64,000 bases of DNA from Streptomyces sp. NBC_01142 (GCF_026341125.1 NZ_JAPEOR010000001.1:3795123-3859122); one strand, 5' to 3'. Shown: positions 52,947 through 62,302, numbered from the stretch's first letter. Translations and numbers: made by a program. Notes: generated by a model from the sequence alone, not told the origin.

Positions 52947-54188
52947 ATGGCAGAGGGTGAGCGGCGGCCTGACAAGGGCATGGTGGACCGGTCGGAAGGG
53001 TTCGGTGAGCGGCTGCTGGGGGTGCTGTTGGACCGGGCACACGAGATGCCGCCGCAGCTGATCGCCCCGCTGGTCGCGGAAGAGGTGGCCAGGGTCGGTG
53101 GCCGCGAACTCTCGATCCTGCTGCAGGACTATGCGCAGCTGCTGCTGGTGCCGTTGCCGGGTCGGCGGCTGATGGTCGGCGAGCCTGAGCCGATCGGTGA
53201 CTCTCCTGCTGGCGCGGCCTTCCTGTACGCGACCCCTGTCGAGGTGCCGCAGGCCGACGGGGTCCGGATGTACCTACCGCTGCTGGACGGCAGCGACCAG
53301 GTAGGAGTGATGGCTCTCACCCTGGATACCGTCGATGACGACGACCGGCGCCTGCTGCGCAGGCTCGCCGGTCTGGTCGCCGACATGCTGGTCACCAAGC
53401 ACGGCTACACCGACCAGTTCTTCCTGGCCCGGCGCCGCGAACCGATGAGCGTGGCTGCGGAGATCCAGTGGTCTCTGCTGCCGCCGCTGGCGATGTCCGT
53501 CCCGCAGGTCGCGGTGGCCGGAATCCTGGAGCCCGCCTACAACGTCGGCGGCGACAGCTTCGACTACGCCCTCAACGACGACATCCTGCACGTGGCCATG
53601 GTTGATGCGATGGGCCATGGTCTGGACTCTGCCACGATGGCGACCGTCGCCGTCGGCGCCTACCGGCATGCCAGGCGTGCCGACATCGGTCTGTCCGAGA
53701 TCTACACGTTCATGGACCGGGCCATCGCCGGGCAGTTCGGGCCGGACCACTTCGTCACCGCGCAGATGATGCGCCTGGACATCACAACGGGCTACCTGCA
53801 GTGGGTCAACGCGGGCCACCCTGCACCGCTGTTGATCCGCAACCACCAGGTCGTCGGGCAACTTCAGGGCCCGACCACGTTGCCGGTCGGCTTCGGCGGT
53901 GAAGAGCCCCAGGTCAGCGAACGGATGCTGGAACGCGGCGACCGGGTGCTGTGCTTCACCGACGGCGTGATCGAGGAGCACGAAGCCGGCGAAGAGCCGT
54001 TCGGCGAGGAACAACTCATCCACTGGGTCAACCGCATTGAGCCCGAAGAGAAGGGAGTGCGGGCGGTGGTGCGCTCGCTCTCCCACACGCTGAAGCAGCA
54101 ACGGGGCGGGAGCACCAGCGACGACGCGACCCTCTTCCTGATCGAGTGGCGCGGGGGTGCCGCCGACCATCTCGCCGTCCTGGAGTGA
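52947..54188 (+). CDS. SpoIIE-type PP2C serine/threonine phosphatase
   Basis: 413 residues. The first 160 residues form a GAF-like sensor (QDYAQLLLVPLPGRRLMVGE, VRMYLPLLDGSDQVGVMALT). The phosphatase shows EIQWSLLPPLAMSVPQVAVA, YNVGGDSFDYALNDDILHVA (first metal Asp), VDAMGHGLDSATMATVAVGA, WVNAGHPAPLLIRN and GDRVLCFTDGVIEEHEAGEE. Such enzymes dephosphorylate STAS anti-anti-sigma proteins; a STAS gene lies at 55.6 kb, but an operon link is absent. RBS weak at the chosen ATG. Appears intact. Confidence 0.88.
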   Translation: MAEGERRPDKGMVDRSEGFGERLLGVLLDRAHEMPPQLIAPLVAEEVARVGGRELSILLQDYAQLLLVPLPGRRLMVGEPEPIGDSPAGAAFLYATPVEVPQADGVRMYLPLLDGSDQVGVMALTLDTVDDDDRRLLRRLAGLVADMLVTKHGYTDQFFLARRREPMSVAAEIQWSLLPPLAMSVPQVAVAGILEPAYNVGGDSFDYALNDDILHVAMVDAMGHGLDSATMATVAVGAYRHARRADIGLSEIYTFMDRAIAGQFGPDHFVTAQMMRLDITTGYLQWVNAGHPAPLLIRNHQVVGQLQGPTTLPVGFGGEEPQVSERMLERGDRVLCFTDGVIEEHEAGEEPFGEEQLIHWVNRIEPEEKGVRAVVRSLSHTLKQQRGGSTSDDATLFLIEWRGGAADHLAVLE

Positions 54189-54436
54189 GCCGACAGCCGC
54201 GCCACCATAGACAGAGCCGACGGCACGCAGACCCGCGCTCTGGCCAACCGCGGTGCGCACTCGCCGCTGGGACTGTCCGCCGATGCGCCCCTGACCACGC
54301 CCCCCACGGAACCGGGGTCCTCACGAGCCCTGCACGTCAGAGACGCGACCCGAGGGAACAGGGATTTACCGACCGATCGTTCCACTCCCGCCGCTGCCGC
54401 GGACACTCTGCGAGCGAAGCCGGCTCCGCGATCCCC

Positions 54437-54619
54437 CTGGGGAATTACGCGACCGTCCACACGAGCGTCACCCATGCCCAGGTCCTCATTGAGCCGGTAC
54501 CGCAGCAACAGAAGGGCGTCGGTACCAGCGACCTGTGCCAGGCGGTCGAGCAGGGCCCCGATTCGGGAGTCGTCTCCGGCGCGAACGGCCTCGGCGATGC
54601 CGCCGATGATCTCGCACAC
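54437..54619 (-). pseudogene. Small helical hypothetical protein, C-terminus replaced
   Basis: Starts MCEIIGGIAEAVRAGDDSRI, continues GALLDRLAQVAGTDALLLLR and YRLNEDLGMG, then runs into the transposon-end-like sequence near 54456. The frame stays open antisense to the PP2C gene, so no native stop is visible. Not recognised. Confidence 0.4.
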
Positions 54620-54784
54620 TGAGGCCGGTAGGGGCCTGAGTCGGTGTCCATACCTGCTGTTACCCGCGCGCCCGGCGCGCTGGACTCACTCGTTGGTGTG
54701 GCGGCTGCCGGACCGGTGGGGCCCAACCATTGACCGGCCGGTCCGGCAGCCTCGGCGTGGTGCGAGGGGTGCCGTCGCACCATG

Positions 54785-55530
54785 CCGGTCTATTGGGTCG
54801 CGGGCCTGTTCCCGGTGCGGGGGAAGCCCGCGTGGTCGCCGGGGCGTCTGGCGATGGTGCTGGTGTTGCAGTTCGTGGAGGGACTGACCGACCGGCAGGC
54901 CGCTGAGGCCGTGCGGGCCCGGATCGACTGGAAGTTCGCGCTGGGGCTGGAGCTGACCGATCCCGGCTTCGGCAGCGGAGTTCCATTGGTCGGGCCAGCC
55001 ATCGGCCCGACTTCCGGCCGCCGAGGTCCACCCGAGCGTCACCTGATCCATCCCTCGCCAGCCATGGGCACGAGGGTGTAGATCTCCACGCGGACCTGAT
55101 GGACGCGGGCTGCTCGTGATGGTCACCGCGGCGAACGTGAGCGATCGTGATGCGGCCAAGGAGCTGCTGTTCCGCATCGCTCTCATGCACCCCGAGATCG
55201 CCATTGTCTGGGCCGATTCCGCATACGCCGGGAAGCTGGTGACCTGGGCCAAGACCTACCTCGACATCACCATCAAGACGGTACGGCGCCCGCCGGACGC
55301 CAAGGGCTTCGTGGTCCTGCCGCAGGTGGGTGGTCGAGCGGTCCTGGTCGTGGGTCATGCGAGCCCGCCGTCACTGCCGCGACCACGAACGCCTCCCGCA
55401 GATGAGCGAATCACTGATCACCTGGGCCGCCATCACCCTCATGACCCGTCGCCTCACCCGCCCCCAGGCCAAACCCGCCAGCCGGCGCGCTACCACCCCG
55501 TACTACTACCTGGACCAGCAGGCGGCCTGA
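54785..55530 (+). pseudogene. IS5/IS1182-like transposase, internally deleted and frameshifted
   Basis: N-terminal part FPVRGKPAWSPGRLAMVLVL, EGLTDRQAAEAVRARIDWKF and LGLELTDPGFGS ends at about 54975. After unrelated sequence the C-terminal half resumes near 55085: LLVMVTAANVSDRDAAKELL, HPEIAIVWADSAYAGKLVTW; a shift near 55325 leads to VERSWSWVMRARRHCRDHER and TTPYYYLDQQAA (stop 55530). The catalytic centre is lost. Confidence 0.75.
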
Positions 55531-55578
55531 TCCTCATGCCCGCGCGACCGCGGCGCGGTCCCATGGCCGACAGCTTGA

Positions 55579-55935
55579 TCAGGTGCTGACGCCGGCGAAA
55601 CGCTCACGCCAGGCAGCATCGATGCTGGCATACCGGGGGAACCGCTCCTGCAGGGAAGTCAGGCGCAGCAAGCGGCCGATGGAGGCCTGGTCATAGACCA
55701 CCCGCGTCCATCTGCCCGTGGCCCGACTTCGATCCCAGGCCGTGCACAGGTCGTGCAGGGGACTGCAGCCCATGAAGGACACCCTGCGGAGGTCGACGAT
55801 CAGCCAGTCGGCGCCGGCCTTGGAGGCCGTCCCCCGTAACAGGAAGGCGAAGTCCAGGGCCGTGGCCACGTCGAGTTCCCCGGCCGGGCTGGCCACCCGA
55901 CAGTTCTCCAGTTGCACGGGCCATTGGTCTTCCAT
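55579..55935 (-). CDS. STAS-domain anti-sigma factor antagonist-like protein
   Basis: 118 residues from ATG at 55935, GAGGAG about ten bases upstream (MEDQWPVQLENCRVASPAGE). STAS features: GELDVATALDFAFLLRG, ADWLIVDLRRVSFMGCSPLH. The usual phosphorylation site DSSG/DSTG appears as GCSP, keeping one Ser but losing Asp and Gly, so regulation by phosphorylation may be altered. The C-terminus (LRLTSLQERFPRYASIDAAW) is complete. A PP2C phosphatase 1.4 kb away is a possible partner. Confidence 0.75.
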   Translation of the reverse strand: MEDQWPVQLENCRVASPAGELDVATALDFAFLLRGTASKAGADWLIVDLRRVSFMGCSPLHDLCTAWDRSRATGRWTRVVYDQASIGRLLRLTSLQERFPRYASIDAAWRERFAGVST

Positions 55936-56020
55936 ACTGATCCAGCTCCTCAGGCCAGTACCGCATGAGCAAGGCCATGCGGAGGAAGCCCGGGACATGG
56001 AATCCGCCTCCCCAGCCTAA

Positions 56021-56895
56021 GACTTGTCCCGTAACTGCTGGTCACGGGTGAGATGATCTTCGGGTGTCTGGTGTGATCACGGCGTCGGAGCCGTCCTGGA
56101 TAGCCCCGTTCACCGGGCTGAGCCCGCGTTCCTTCGGCAGGTTGGTGACCGCACTGCGCCGCGAAGGTGCAGATCCGGTCCGTAAGGGCCGCCCGTGGGG
56201 ACTTCCGCTGGAGGACCGGGTTCTGCTCGTCGCGGCCTACTGGCGCACGAACCTGACAATGCGCCAACTCGCTCCGCTCTTCGGTGTATCGAAGTCCGCG
56301 GCGGACCGCATCATCGACCACCTCGGCCCGTCGCTGGCGCTCCAGCCCCGCAAACGGTTCCGCAAGGACACCGTGCTCATCGTGGACGGCACCCTGGTGC
56401 CCACCCGCGACCACAGCATCGCCGAGCAGTCCAAGAACTACCGGTACTCCACGAACCACCAGGTCGTCATCGACGCCGATACCCGCCTGGTCGTCGTGGT
56501 CGGCCGGCCCTTGCCCGGCAACCGCAACGACTGCAGGGCGTGGGAGGAGTCCGGCGCGAAGGCCGCCGTCGGCAAGGCCATGACGATCGCCGACGGCGGC
56601 TATCCGGGCACCGGACTCGTCATGCCACACCGTCGGCGCAAAGGTGAAGAACTGCCTGACTGGAAGCAGGCCCACAACAAGTCCCACAAACAGGTTCGCG
56701 CCCGCGTGGAGCACGTTTTTGCCCGCATGAAGACCTGGAAGATCCTCCGCGACTGCCGCCTCAAGGGCGATGGCGTCCACCACGCCATGCTCGGAATCGC
56801 CCGCCTCCACAACCTCAACCTCGCCGGATAGGCGGGCGGCCGGACCGGCCACCAGCCACGCCCGCACCCACCCAAGATCATTTACGGGACAAGCC
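56021..56895. mobile_element. IS5-family element (ISL2/IS1031-like), copy A, 875 bp
   Basis: Ends GACTTGTCCCGTAA (56021) and the complement of GGCTTGTCCCGTAA (to 56895). Flanks are TAA and TTA, which extend the inverted repeat; the true duplication cannot be separated from it. Same length as copy B at 61428-62302. Confidence 0.82.
56064..56831 (+). CDS. IS5-family transposase (DDE_Tnp_4 type), copy A
   Basis: 255 residues. HTH region RTNLTMRQLAPLFGVSKSAA; catalytic residues in TVLIVDGTLVPTRDHSIAEQ, AMTIADGGYPGTGLVMPHRR and ARVEHVFARMKTWKILRDCR. Intact. About 88% identical to copy B, with most differences in the first 45 residues, so the two did not arise by a recent local duplication. Confidence 0.9.
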   Translation: MSGVITASEPSWIAPFTGLSPRSFGRLVTALRREGADPVRKGRPWGLPLEDRVLLVAAYWRTNLTMRQLAPLFGVSKSAADRIIDHLGPSLALQPRKRFRKDTVLIVDGTLVPTRDHSIAEQSKNYRYSTNHQVVIDADTRLVVVVGRPLPGNRNDCRAWEESGAKAAVGKAMTIADGGYPGTGLVMPHRRRKGEELPDWKQAHNKSHKQVRARVEHVFARMKTWKILRDCRLKGDGVHHAMLGIARLHNLNLAG

Positions 56896-57128
56896 TTAGA
56901 AGCGCTGGCACTGCAAACGGGCGGTCGCCTGGTCTTGCCCCAAAGCCTGATTTCTCGGCCGTACTTGTCTACGCAATGACGCTCACTGCCACAATCGGGC
57001 CCTTCACCGGACCGATTACCACACTCACCAGACCCGAGGGGCCCTCTCCGCCCGGACACCGAAAAGCAGCACTTGGCATGCAAGGGTCACAAGCAGGCAC
57101 TGAGGCCGGCGTGCACCCTGTCGGCGGT

Positions 57129-57857
57129 ATGTGCGGTGACCTTTGCTGCCCATGCGCGTTGAAGGGCCATGCCGATGTCCTCTACGTCTCCCGCCCCGGC
57201 TCCCAGGTGCGCCCTCCGGTCCTTCCTGCTGACGTGAGCCGAGCTGTCCCGCCGGCCGTCCGGGAGAAGGCCCGCACCCGGACCTGTCCGGACTGCCGGA
57301 CCGTGCCGGGGGAGAAGTGCGCGCCGGACCGGCCCGGACGCTCTCAGCTGCACCGGGGCCGGATCCAGGATGCCGAGCGAGCCTTGGCGCCTCTGCCGCC
57401 GTACCGGATCCTGCCGCCGGGCACGGACCAGGACCGAAGGTTCATGGAGCTGGATCCCGGCTGCGCCGACACCCTGGTGGTGTCGTTGCACAAGGACGTG
57501 CTCCCGGAGCTGTCCGGCTCTCCCTATGAGGCCACGGCTCTGCTGTGGCTGGCCCTGCAACAGGAAGGGCTGAGCCAGCCTGGGGAGCCGCCGGAGATCA
57601 AGAGCTTCCCGCTGGGGTTCTTGCTCGCGCCGGTGTTCTTCCTGACGCCCGGCGAGTTCGTCGAGGCGGTGGACCGGCTCGACGCCCGTGGTTTCGTCGA
57701 GAGGGTCGGTGCCAGGGGAGTCTGGATCAACCCCGTGGTGGTCCGTGTCCTCGAGCGCCGGGAAGTGCCCGCTCGCCTCCTGATGGAGTGGAGCGCGGAC
57801 AAAGGCAGCTGGGCAGGCCCCGCGATGCCGGTGTTCCCCGATCCGGTGGGCACCTGA
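57129..57857 (+). CDS. Zinc-finger-containing hypothetical protein
   Basis: About 242 residues if started at ATG 57129 (MCGDLCCPCALKGHADVLYV); the frame is open to 56976 and a GTG near 57235 (VSRAVPPAVREKARTRTCPD) is possible. The finger is CPDCRTVPGEKCAPDRPGRS then QLHRGRI, the same C-x2-C-x7-C...H type as at the start of the resolvase pseudogene at 28.8 kb. The rest (LVVSLHKDVLPELSGSPYEA, ALLWLALQQEGLSQP, FFLTPGEFVEAVDRLDARGF) looks like a winged-helix replication or regulatory protein but is not recognised. No lesion seen. Confidence 0.6.
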   Translation: MCGDLCCPCALKGHADVLYVSRPGSQVRPPVLPADVSRAVPPAVREKARTRTCPDCRTVPGEKCAPDRPGRSQLHRGRIQDAERALAPLPPYRILPPGTDQDRRFMELDPGCADTLVVSLHKDVLPELSGSPYEATALLWLALQQEGLSQPGEPPEIKSFPLGFLLAPVFFLTPGEFVEAVDRLDARGFVERVGARGVWINPVVVRVLERREVPARLLMEWSADKGSWAGPAMPVFPDPVGT

Positions 57858-58045
57858 ACCGAGCTCAGGTCTGTCCCGGCTCGGTCGGCCGGTGGTAGGA
57901 GGCGGGGTTGTGCAGCCACTTCTGGACCTGCCGAAGACCTTCGCGGAGCGCTAGCATCCGCGGCGGCGCGGGACTTCACTCCCGTCACGTCGTTGATCCG
58001 GATCTGAACGAACGCGGCACCGCGCCCCGCAGGGTGGCACACAGC
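57858..58045. other. Spacer, no gene seen
   Basis: Includes GAGCGCTAGCATCCGCGG; no frame supported. Confidence 0.35.
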
Positions 58046-58652
58046 GGGCCCACCCGTTTGGCGATCTCCTGCGGGACTGCGCCCGCCGCGGCATGCGCGC
58101 GCCCGTCCTCGCCGTCGGCGACGGGCGCCCGGCTTCTGGAAGGCTCTGGCCGAGGTCTTCCCCGCCGCCCGGCATCAGAGGTGCTGGGTTCATAAAACGG
58201 CCAATGTGGTCAACGCGCTGCCGAAGTCGGCCCAGCCAAACGCCCGCAAGGTTCTGCAGGACATCTACAACGCCGAGGACCGCGACCACGCCCTCAAGGC
58301 GATCACCGCCTTCGAGAACGCCTACGGCGCGAAGTGGCCCAAGGCCGTCAAGAAGATCACCGACGATGTCGACGAGCTGCTGGCGTTCTACGACTTCCCC
58401 GCCGAACACTGGATCCACCTCCGGACGACGAACCCGATCGAGTCGACGTTCGCGACCGTCCGGCTGCAGACCAAGGTCACCAGAGGTGACGGAAGCGCGG
58501 CCGCCGCCCTGGCTATGGTCTTCAAGCTCGTCGAGGCCGCCCAGGCCCGCTGGCGAGCGGTGAACGCACCCCACCTCGCCGCCCTGGTCCGCGCCGGAGC
58601 CCGCTTCGAACGTGGCGTGCTGATAGAGCGCTCTGAGACGATCGCAGCGTGA
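58046..58652 (+). pseudogene. IS256-family transposase, C-terminal part
   Basis: Begins RDCARRGMRAPVLAVGDG, shifts frame near 58125, then reads GFWKALAEVFPAARHQRCWV, KTANVVNALPKSAQPNARKV, HWIHLRTTNPIESTFATVRL (catalytic Glu region) and ends SETIAA. The first 180 residues, with two catalytic Asp, are absent. Its TGA overlaps the GTG of the next gene. Confidence 0.82.
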
Positions 58653-59134
58653 CGAGCCACCGCGGTATCAGCGCAACGCCCCGTCGGCAGCTGTGGGAAC
58701 TTCAGCGCGCTGCCTATGCCGCGGAGGCCGAACTCATCGGATTCGACGGCATCCCGCCACTGCACGAAACCCTTCAGGAGTTGCGCGGCTGCACCGAGTC
58801 CTTCCTTGGGGTGTCCGACGAGAACGGTTTGGCCGGAGCGGTGTCCTGGAACCGACTGCACGACGGCACCTTGGATATCTGCCGACTCGTGGTCTATCCG
58901 CGGGCACATCGCCGCGGCATCGCTACAGCGCTGCTCAACAGTCTGGACGTTATGGAACCCGCAGATGTGACCCTGGTCTCCACCGGAACCGCCAACCAGC
59001 CCGCACTCGCCCTCTACCAAAGGCGCGGATTCACCCTCATCAGCAAACGTCAGATTGCGCCCGGCGTCACGGTCACACTGCTGGAACGCAAGACCGACGA
59101 CTCACCCGACGGACCGCCAATCCACAAGTCTTGA
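58649..59134 (+). CDS. GNAT acetyltransferase
   Basis: 161 residues from GTG at 58649, immediately after the IS256 stop. Acetyl-CoA loop VVYPRAHRRGIATALLNSLD and C-terminal ALALYQRRGFTLISKRQIAP are typical. Substrate unknown. Expression may depend on the upstream IS remnant, as no promoter room exists between them. Confidence 0.8.
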   Translation: MTSHRGISATPRRQLWELQRAAYAAEAELIGFDGIPPLHETLQELRGCTESFLGVSDENGLAGAVSWNRLHDGTLDICRLVVYPRAHRRGIATALLNSLDVMEPADVTLVSTGTANQPALALYQRRGFTLISKRQIAPGVTVTLLERKTDDSPDGPPIHKS

Positions 59135-59305
59135 CAATTACTCGCTTCTTCACCGTCCAGAGCCTTCGCGTAGTACCGCTGCAGAACGGCGATGCTCTGG
59201 CCCGCCCGGCGGGCCATCTCGGCGAGGCTCACGCCCGACCTGAGCCAGAAGGACACGCACGCGTGCCGGAGGTCGTACGGGATGCAGACCTGCTCCTGCG
59301 AGATT
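59135..59305 (-). pseudogene. Tyrosine recombinase C-terminal stump
   Basis: Minus-strand frame CIPYDLRHACVSFWLRSGVS, LAEMARRAGQSIAVLQRYYA and KALDGEE: the H/R-x-x-R box (YDLRHACVSFWL) and the nucleophile Tyr (QRYYAK). The frame runs on antisense into the GNAT gene. Upstream it joins sequence (ASRLLLDRLEGGDAAFIDDG) not recognised as integrase. Confidence 0.65.
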
Positions 59306-59727
59306 GTCCGTGTCCGGAAGTGTTGCTCGCGACGCCAAGGTTCAAGGACTCGACGGCGTCCGCTGGCCCCGCCTCATTTGCCACTCCGTCGTCGATGAAG
59401 GCCGCGTCGCCACCCTCGAGCCGGTCTAACAGCAGACGGGAGGCAGGGCCAGGGCCCCCTCTTTCGTAAACGCGTAATCCTCGTGGCCCACTCGAAACGC
59501 ACAACGACCGCCAGCTCCACGGACGACGATCTTTGGGCGATCAACCCCCTTGCGAGAATCGGACAATGGGCGTCAAGTGCATTGCTGGAACCAAGCCTTG
59601 CTGTGAGACTCGGGGCACCTGACCGGAGAATTTCGTCGCCGTCTCCAGCGGGCAGCAAGACTCGCGATGCTCGGACCCTTCCCTTTGCACCTACCGGATG
59701 TTGTTCGGGCTCTCCGCCAGTCTCTAA
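59306..59727. other. Unassigned sequence before the first ISAzo13-type element
   Basis: A minus-strand frame (59229-59504) reads ASRLLLDRLEGGDAAFIDDG but has no known match. Nothing else is supported. Confidence 0.35.
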
Positions 59728-61424
59728 GGGCTTGCAGATCATTAACACGTCGTCTTGATCTTGTTGCTGGGCTCGCCGGTTTGGGCGAGGACCCGAGCTC
59801 GGAGGGCCGCGAGGACGACGGGTGGTGTCGTCGCGGGTGGGATGACGATGCCGTGTGCCTCGAGCAGTCTCCTGTTCTTCAGGAGGGTGCGGTGCATCGC
59901 GGTGCGGCTGCTGCCGAATAGTACGGCGAGAGGTTCCGCGGCCAGGGCGACCCGCAGATGGAGCACGGTGGCCAGGACCTGTTCGGGGAAGGCGAGCCGG
60001 GGCGGACGGCCGCGCCGGGCATCGCCGTCGGGGGCCAAGGTTCCTGTGAGGGCGTCCAGTTGTTGCCGGGACATGCCGGTCAGGGCGGGATCGGACAGCA
60101 GGGCCTGCTCCCACTGCGGGGCCGGTGCCTGCGGAGCCCGGGCCGCCGGGACGGCAGGGCAGGGCTGCGGGTGCAGGGCATAGTTCCAGTCGCCATGGAA
60201 GGCATGCCGGGTCAGCGGCAGTGCCGCCATCTGCGCGTCACCGATGCGGACTCCGGTGGGATAGGTGTTGGTGTCGAGTGCGGCTCTCACGCGCAGCCCG
60301 GTGCGGGTGGTGGTCGCAGCGATGGACTGGACGATGACTTCGTGGCTGGTCAGCGGGCGGCCGCGCCAGTTCATGGTGATGTGCGAGAAGAGCCGGTGTT
60401 CGATCTTGTTCCACTTCGATGTGCCGGGCGGCAGATGACACACGGTGATGGTCAGTCCCGTTTCGGCAGCGAGCCGGGCCAGTTGCAGTTTCCAGGCTCG
60501 GGTGCGGTAGCCGTTGGAGCCGCCCGCGTCAGCGGTGATCAGCAGTCGTGCCGCCTGCGGGTAGGCAGCCCGGCCCTGGCCGTGCCACCAGCGGCGGATC
60601 GACTCGACCGCGAACGCGGCGGTGTCGTGATCGGTGCCGACGTTGACCCAGCCGGTGTCCGCCGCCAGATCGTAGATCCCGTAGGGGACGGCCTTGCCCA
60701 GCTGCGGGTCGGCGAAGTCATGCACGTTCACCGGCACCGGCTCACCCGACGGCCGCCACTGGCGGCCGTTGTTCTTGAACTCGCCGACGAGCTCTTTCTT
60801 CTTGGTATCCACGCTGATGACCGGCTGGCCGGCGTCCCGGTGCTCGCGGGCCTGCTCGTTGAGATAGCGGAACTGGGCATCCCGGTCCGGGTGCTGGCTG
60901 CCCTCGATTGTCTTGGCATTGGCCTGCAGGCTGAGCCCCTCCTCCCGCAGCAGGTTGGCGACGGTGTCGGCACTGACGCGGTGCCCGGCTCGGGTCAGCT
61001 CCCGCGCAAGCGTGCGGGTGGACTTCACCGTCCACCGCAGCGGCGACATCGGGTCACCCCGCACATCCGGCTCAACCAGCGCCAACAGTGCCGGCCGCAG
61101 CCCTAGATTCAGATCCGCGACCCGCTTGCGGCCCCCGCCGGGACGCCGCACCCGACCCAGAGGCCCCTCACCCGCCTCAAGTTCGAACACGCCCTTGCGG
61201 ACCGTCGTCTCGCTGACCGCAGCGGCCTGTGCCACCGCCCGGACACCGCCGTGCCCCAGGCCCCGGGCCTCCGCAGCCATCAACAACCGCCGCTGCCGCT
61301 CGTCCAGCTGCGGGAGCAACACCGCGAACTTCACGGCGAGTTGGTCACGAGTCTCATCCGGGATGCGCATACCACACCAACGAGCCTCAGGGCGGGAAGC
61401 AACACCTTGATTCCCTGCAAGCCC
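59728..61424. mobile_element. ISAzo13-type insertion sequence, copy A, 1697 bp
   Basis: Ends GGGCTTGCAG (59728) and its complement (to 61424); direct repeats TAA at 59725-59727 and 61425-61427. The right-hand TAA is also the outer end of the adjacent IS5 copy B, so this element inserted into that terminus. Confidence 0.85.
59742..61370 (-). CDS. ISAzo13-family transposase, copy A
   Basis: 542 residues. HTH region VRAVAQAAAVSETTVRKGVF, then SADTVANLLREEGLSLQANA. Catalytic stretch: AGQPVISVDTKKKELVGEFK (first Asp), ARLLITADAGGSNGYRTRAW (second Asp) and GTSKWNKIEHRLFSHITMNW (Glu). The C-terminus (LALEPLAVLFGSS-like, RALLAQTGEPSNKIKTTC region) extends beyond the usual family length of about 400; the extra 130 residues hold a second HTH-like domain. 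It differs from copy B at three residues. Confidence 0.88.
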   Translation of the reverse strand: MRIPDETRDQLAVKFAVLLPQLDERQRRLLMAAEARGLGHGGVRAVAQAAAVSETTVRKGVFELEAGEGPLGRVRRPGGGRKRVADLNLGLRPALLALVEPDVRGDPMSPLRWTVKSTRTLARELTRAGHRVSADTVANLLREEGLSLQANAKTIEGSQHPDRDAQFRYLNEQAREHRDAGQPVISVDTKKKELVGEFKNNGRQWRPSGEPVPVNVHDFADPQLGKAVPYGIYDLAADTGWVNVGTDHDTAAFAVESIRRWWHGQGRAAYPQAARLLITADAGGSNGYRTRAWKLQLARLAAETGLTITVCHLPPGTSKWNKIEHRLFSHITMNWRGRPLTSHEVIVQSIAATTTRTGLRVRAALDTNTYPTGVRIGDAQMAALPLTRHAFHGDWNYALHPQPCPAVPAARAPQAPAPQWEQALLSDPALTGMSRQQLDALTGTLAPDGDARRGRPPRLAFPEQVLATVLHLRVALAAEPLAVLFGSSRTAMHRTLLKNRRLLEAHGIVIPPATTPPVVLAALRARVLAQTGEPSNKIKTTC

Positions 61425-61427
61425 TAA

Positions 61428-62302
61428 GGGCTGTCCCGTAACCGCTGGTCAGGGGTGAGATGATCTTGGTGTGGCTGGTGTGATCACGGCGTCGGAGCCG
61501 TCTTGGATAGGTCCCTTCACCGGGCTGAGCCCGCGCTGCTTTGGCAAGTTGGTGACCGCGGTGCGCCGCGAGACCGCTGCTGAGCTCCAGCGCGGGCGGC
61601 CCTGGGGGCTCCCGCTGGAAGACCGAGTCCTGTTGATCGCGGCGTACTGGCGCACGAACTTGACGATGCGCCAGCTGGCCCCGCTGTTCGGGATCTCGAA
61701 GTCGGCGGCGGACCGGATCATCGACCACCTCGGACCGGTGCTCGCGTTGCAGCCGAGGAAGCGGTTCCGTAAGGACACCGTCTTGATCGTGGATGGCACC
61801 CTGGTGCCCACCCGCGACCACCAGGTCGCAGAGCAGTCGAAGAACTACCGGTATTCCACGGCCCATCAGGTCGTCATCGACGCCGACACTCGCCTGGTCG
61901 TCGTGGTCGGCCGGCCCTTGCCGGGCAACCGGCACGACTCCCGCGGCTGGGAAGAATCCGGCGCCAAGGCCGCCGTCGGCAACACCATGACCATCGCGGA
62001 CGGTGGCTACCAGGGGACCGGACTGGTCATCCCGCACCGCCGCCGCAAGGGCGAGGAACTCCCGGACTGGAAGGAGGAACACAACCGGTCGCACAAGCAG
62101 GTGAGGGCCCGCGTTGAGCACACCTTCGCCCGTATGAAGGGCTGGAAGATCCTGCGCGACTGCCGACTCAAAGGCGACGGCGTCCATCACGCCATGCTCG
62201 GCATCGCCCGCCTGCACAACCTCACCCTCGCCGGATAGGCGAATGGGCAGGACAGCGACCTGCCGCGTCTCCATCGACTCCAAGATCATTACGGGACAAG
62301 CC
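61428..62302. mobile_element. IS5-family element, copy B, 875 bp
   Basis: Left end GGGCTGTCCCGTAA (61428), right end complement of GGCTTGTCCCGTAA (to 62302), flanked by TAA and TTA as in copy A. It lies exactly between the two ISAzo13-type copies with no other DNA. Confidence 0.85.
61471..62238 (+). CDS. IS5-family transposase (DDE_Tnp_4 type), copy B
   Basis: 255 residues, intact; TVLIVDGTLVPTRDHQVAEQ, TMTIADGGYQGTGLVIPHRR and ARVEHTFARMKGWKILRDCR mark the DDE core. The N-terminus differs from copy A between residues 25 and 45. Confidence 0.9.
   Translation: MAGVITASEPSWIGPFTGLSPRCFGKLVTAVRRETAAELQRGRPWGLPLEDRVLLIAAYWRTNLTMRQLAPLFGISKSAADRIIDHLGPVLALQPRKRFRKDTVLIVDGTLVPTRDHQVAEQSKNYRYSTAHQVVIDADTRLVVVVGRPLPGNRHDSRGWEESGAKAAVGNTMTIADGGYQGTGLVIPHRRRKGEELPDWKEEHNRSHKQVRARVEHTFARMKGWKILRDCRLKGDGVHHAMLGIARLHNLTLAG

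Noticed and set aside
59483..59758. 91-residue plus-strand ORF
   Set aside because: Runs into the ISAzo13 terminal repeat and has no ribosome binding site or recognisable sequence.
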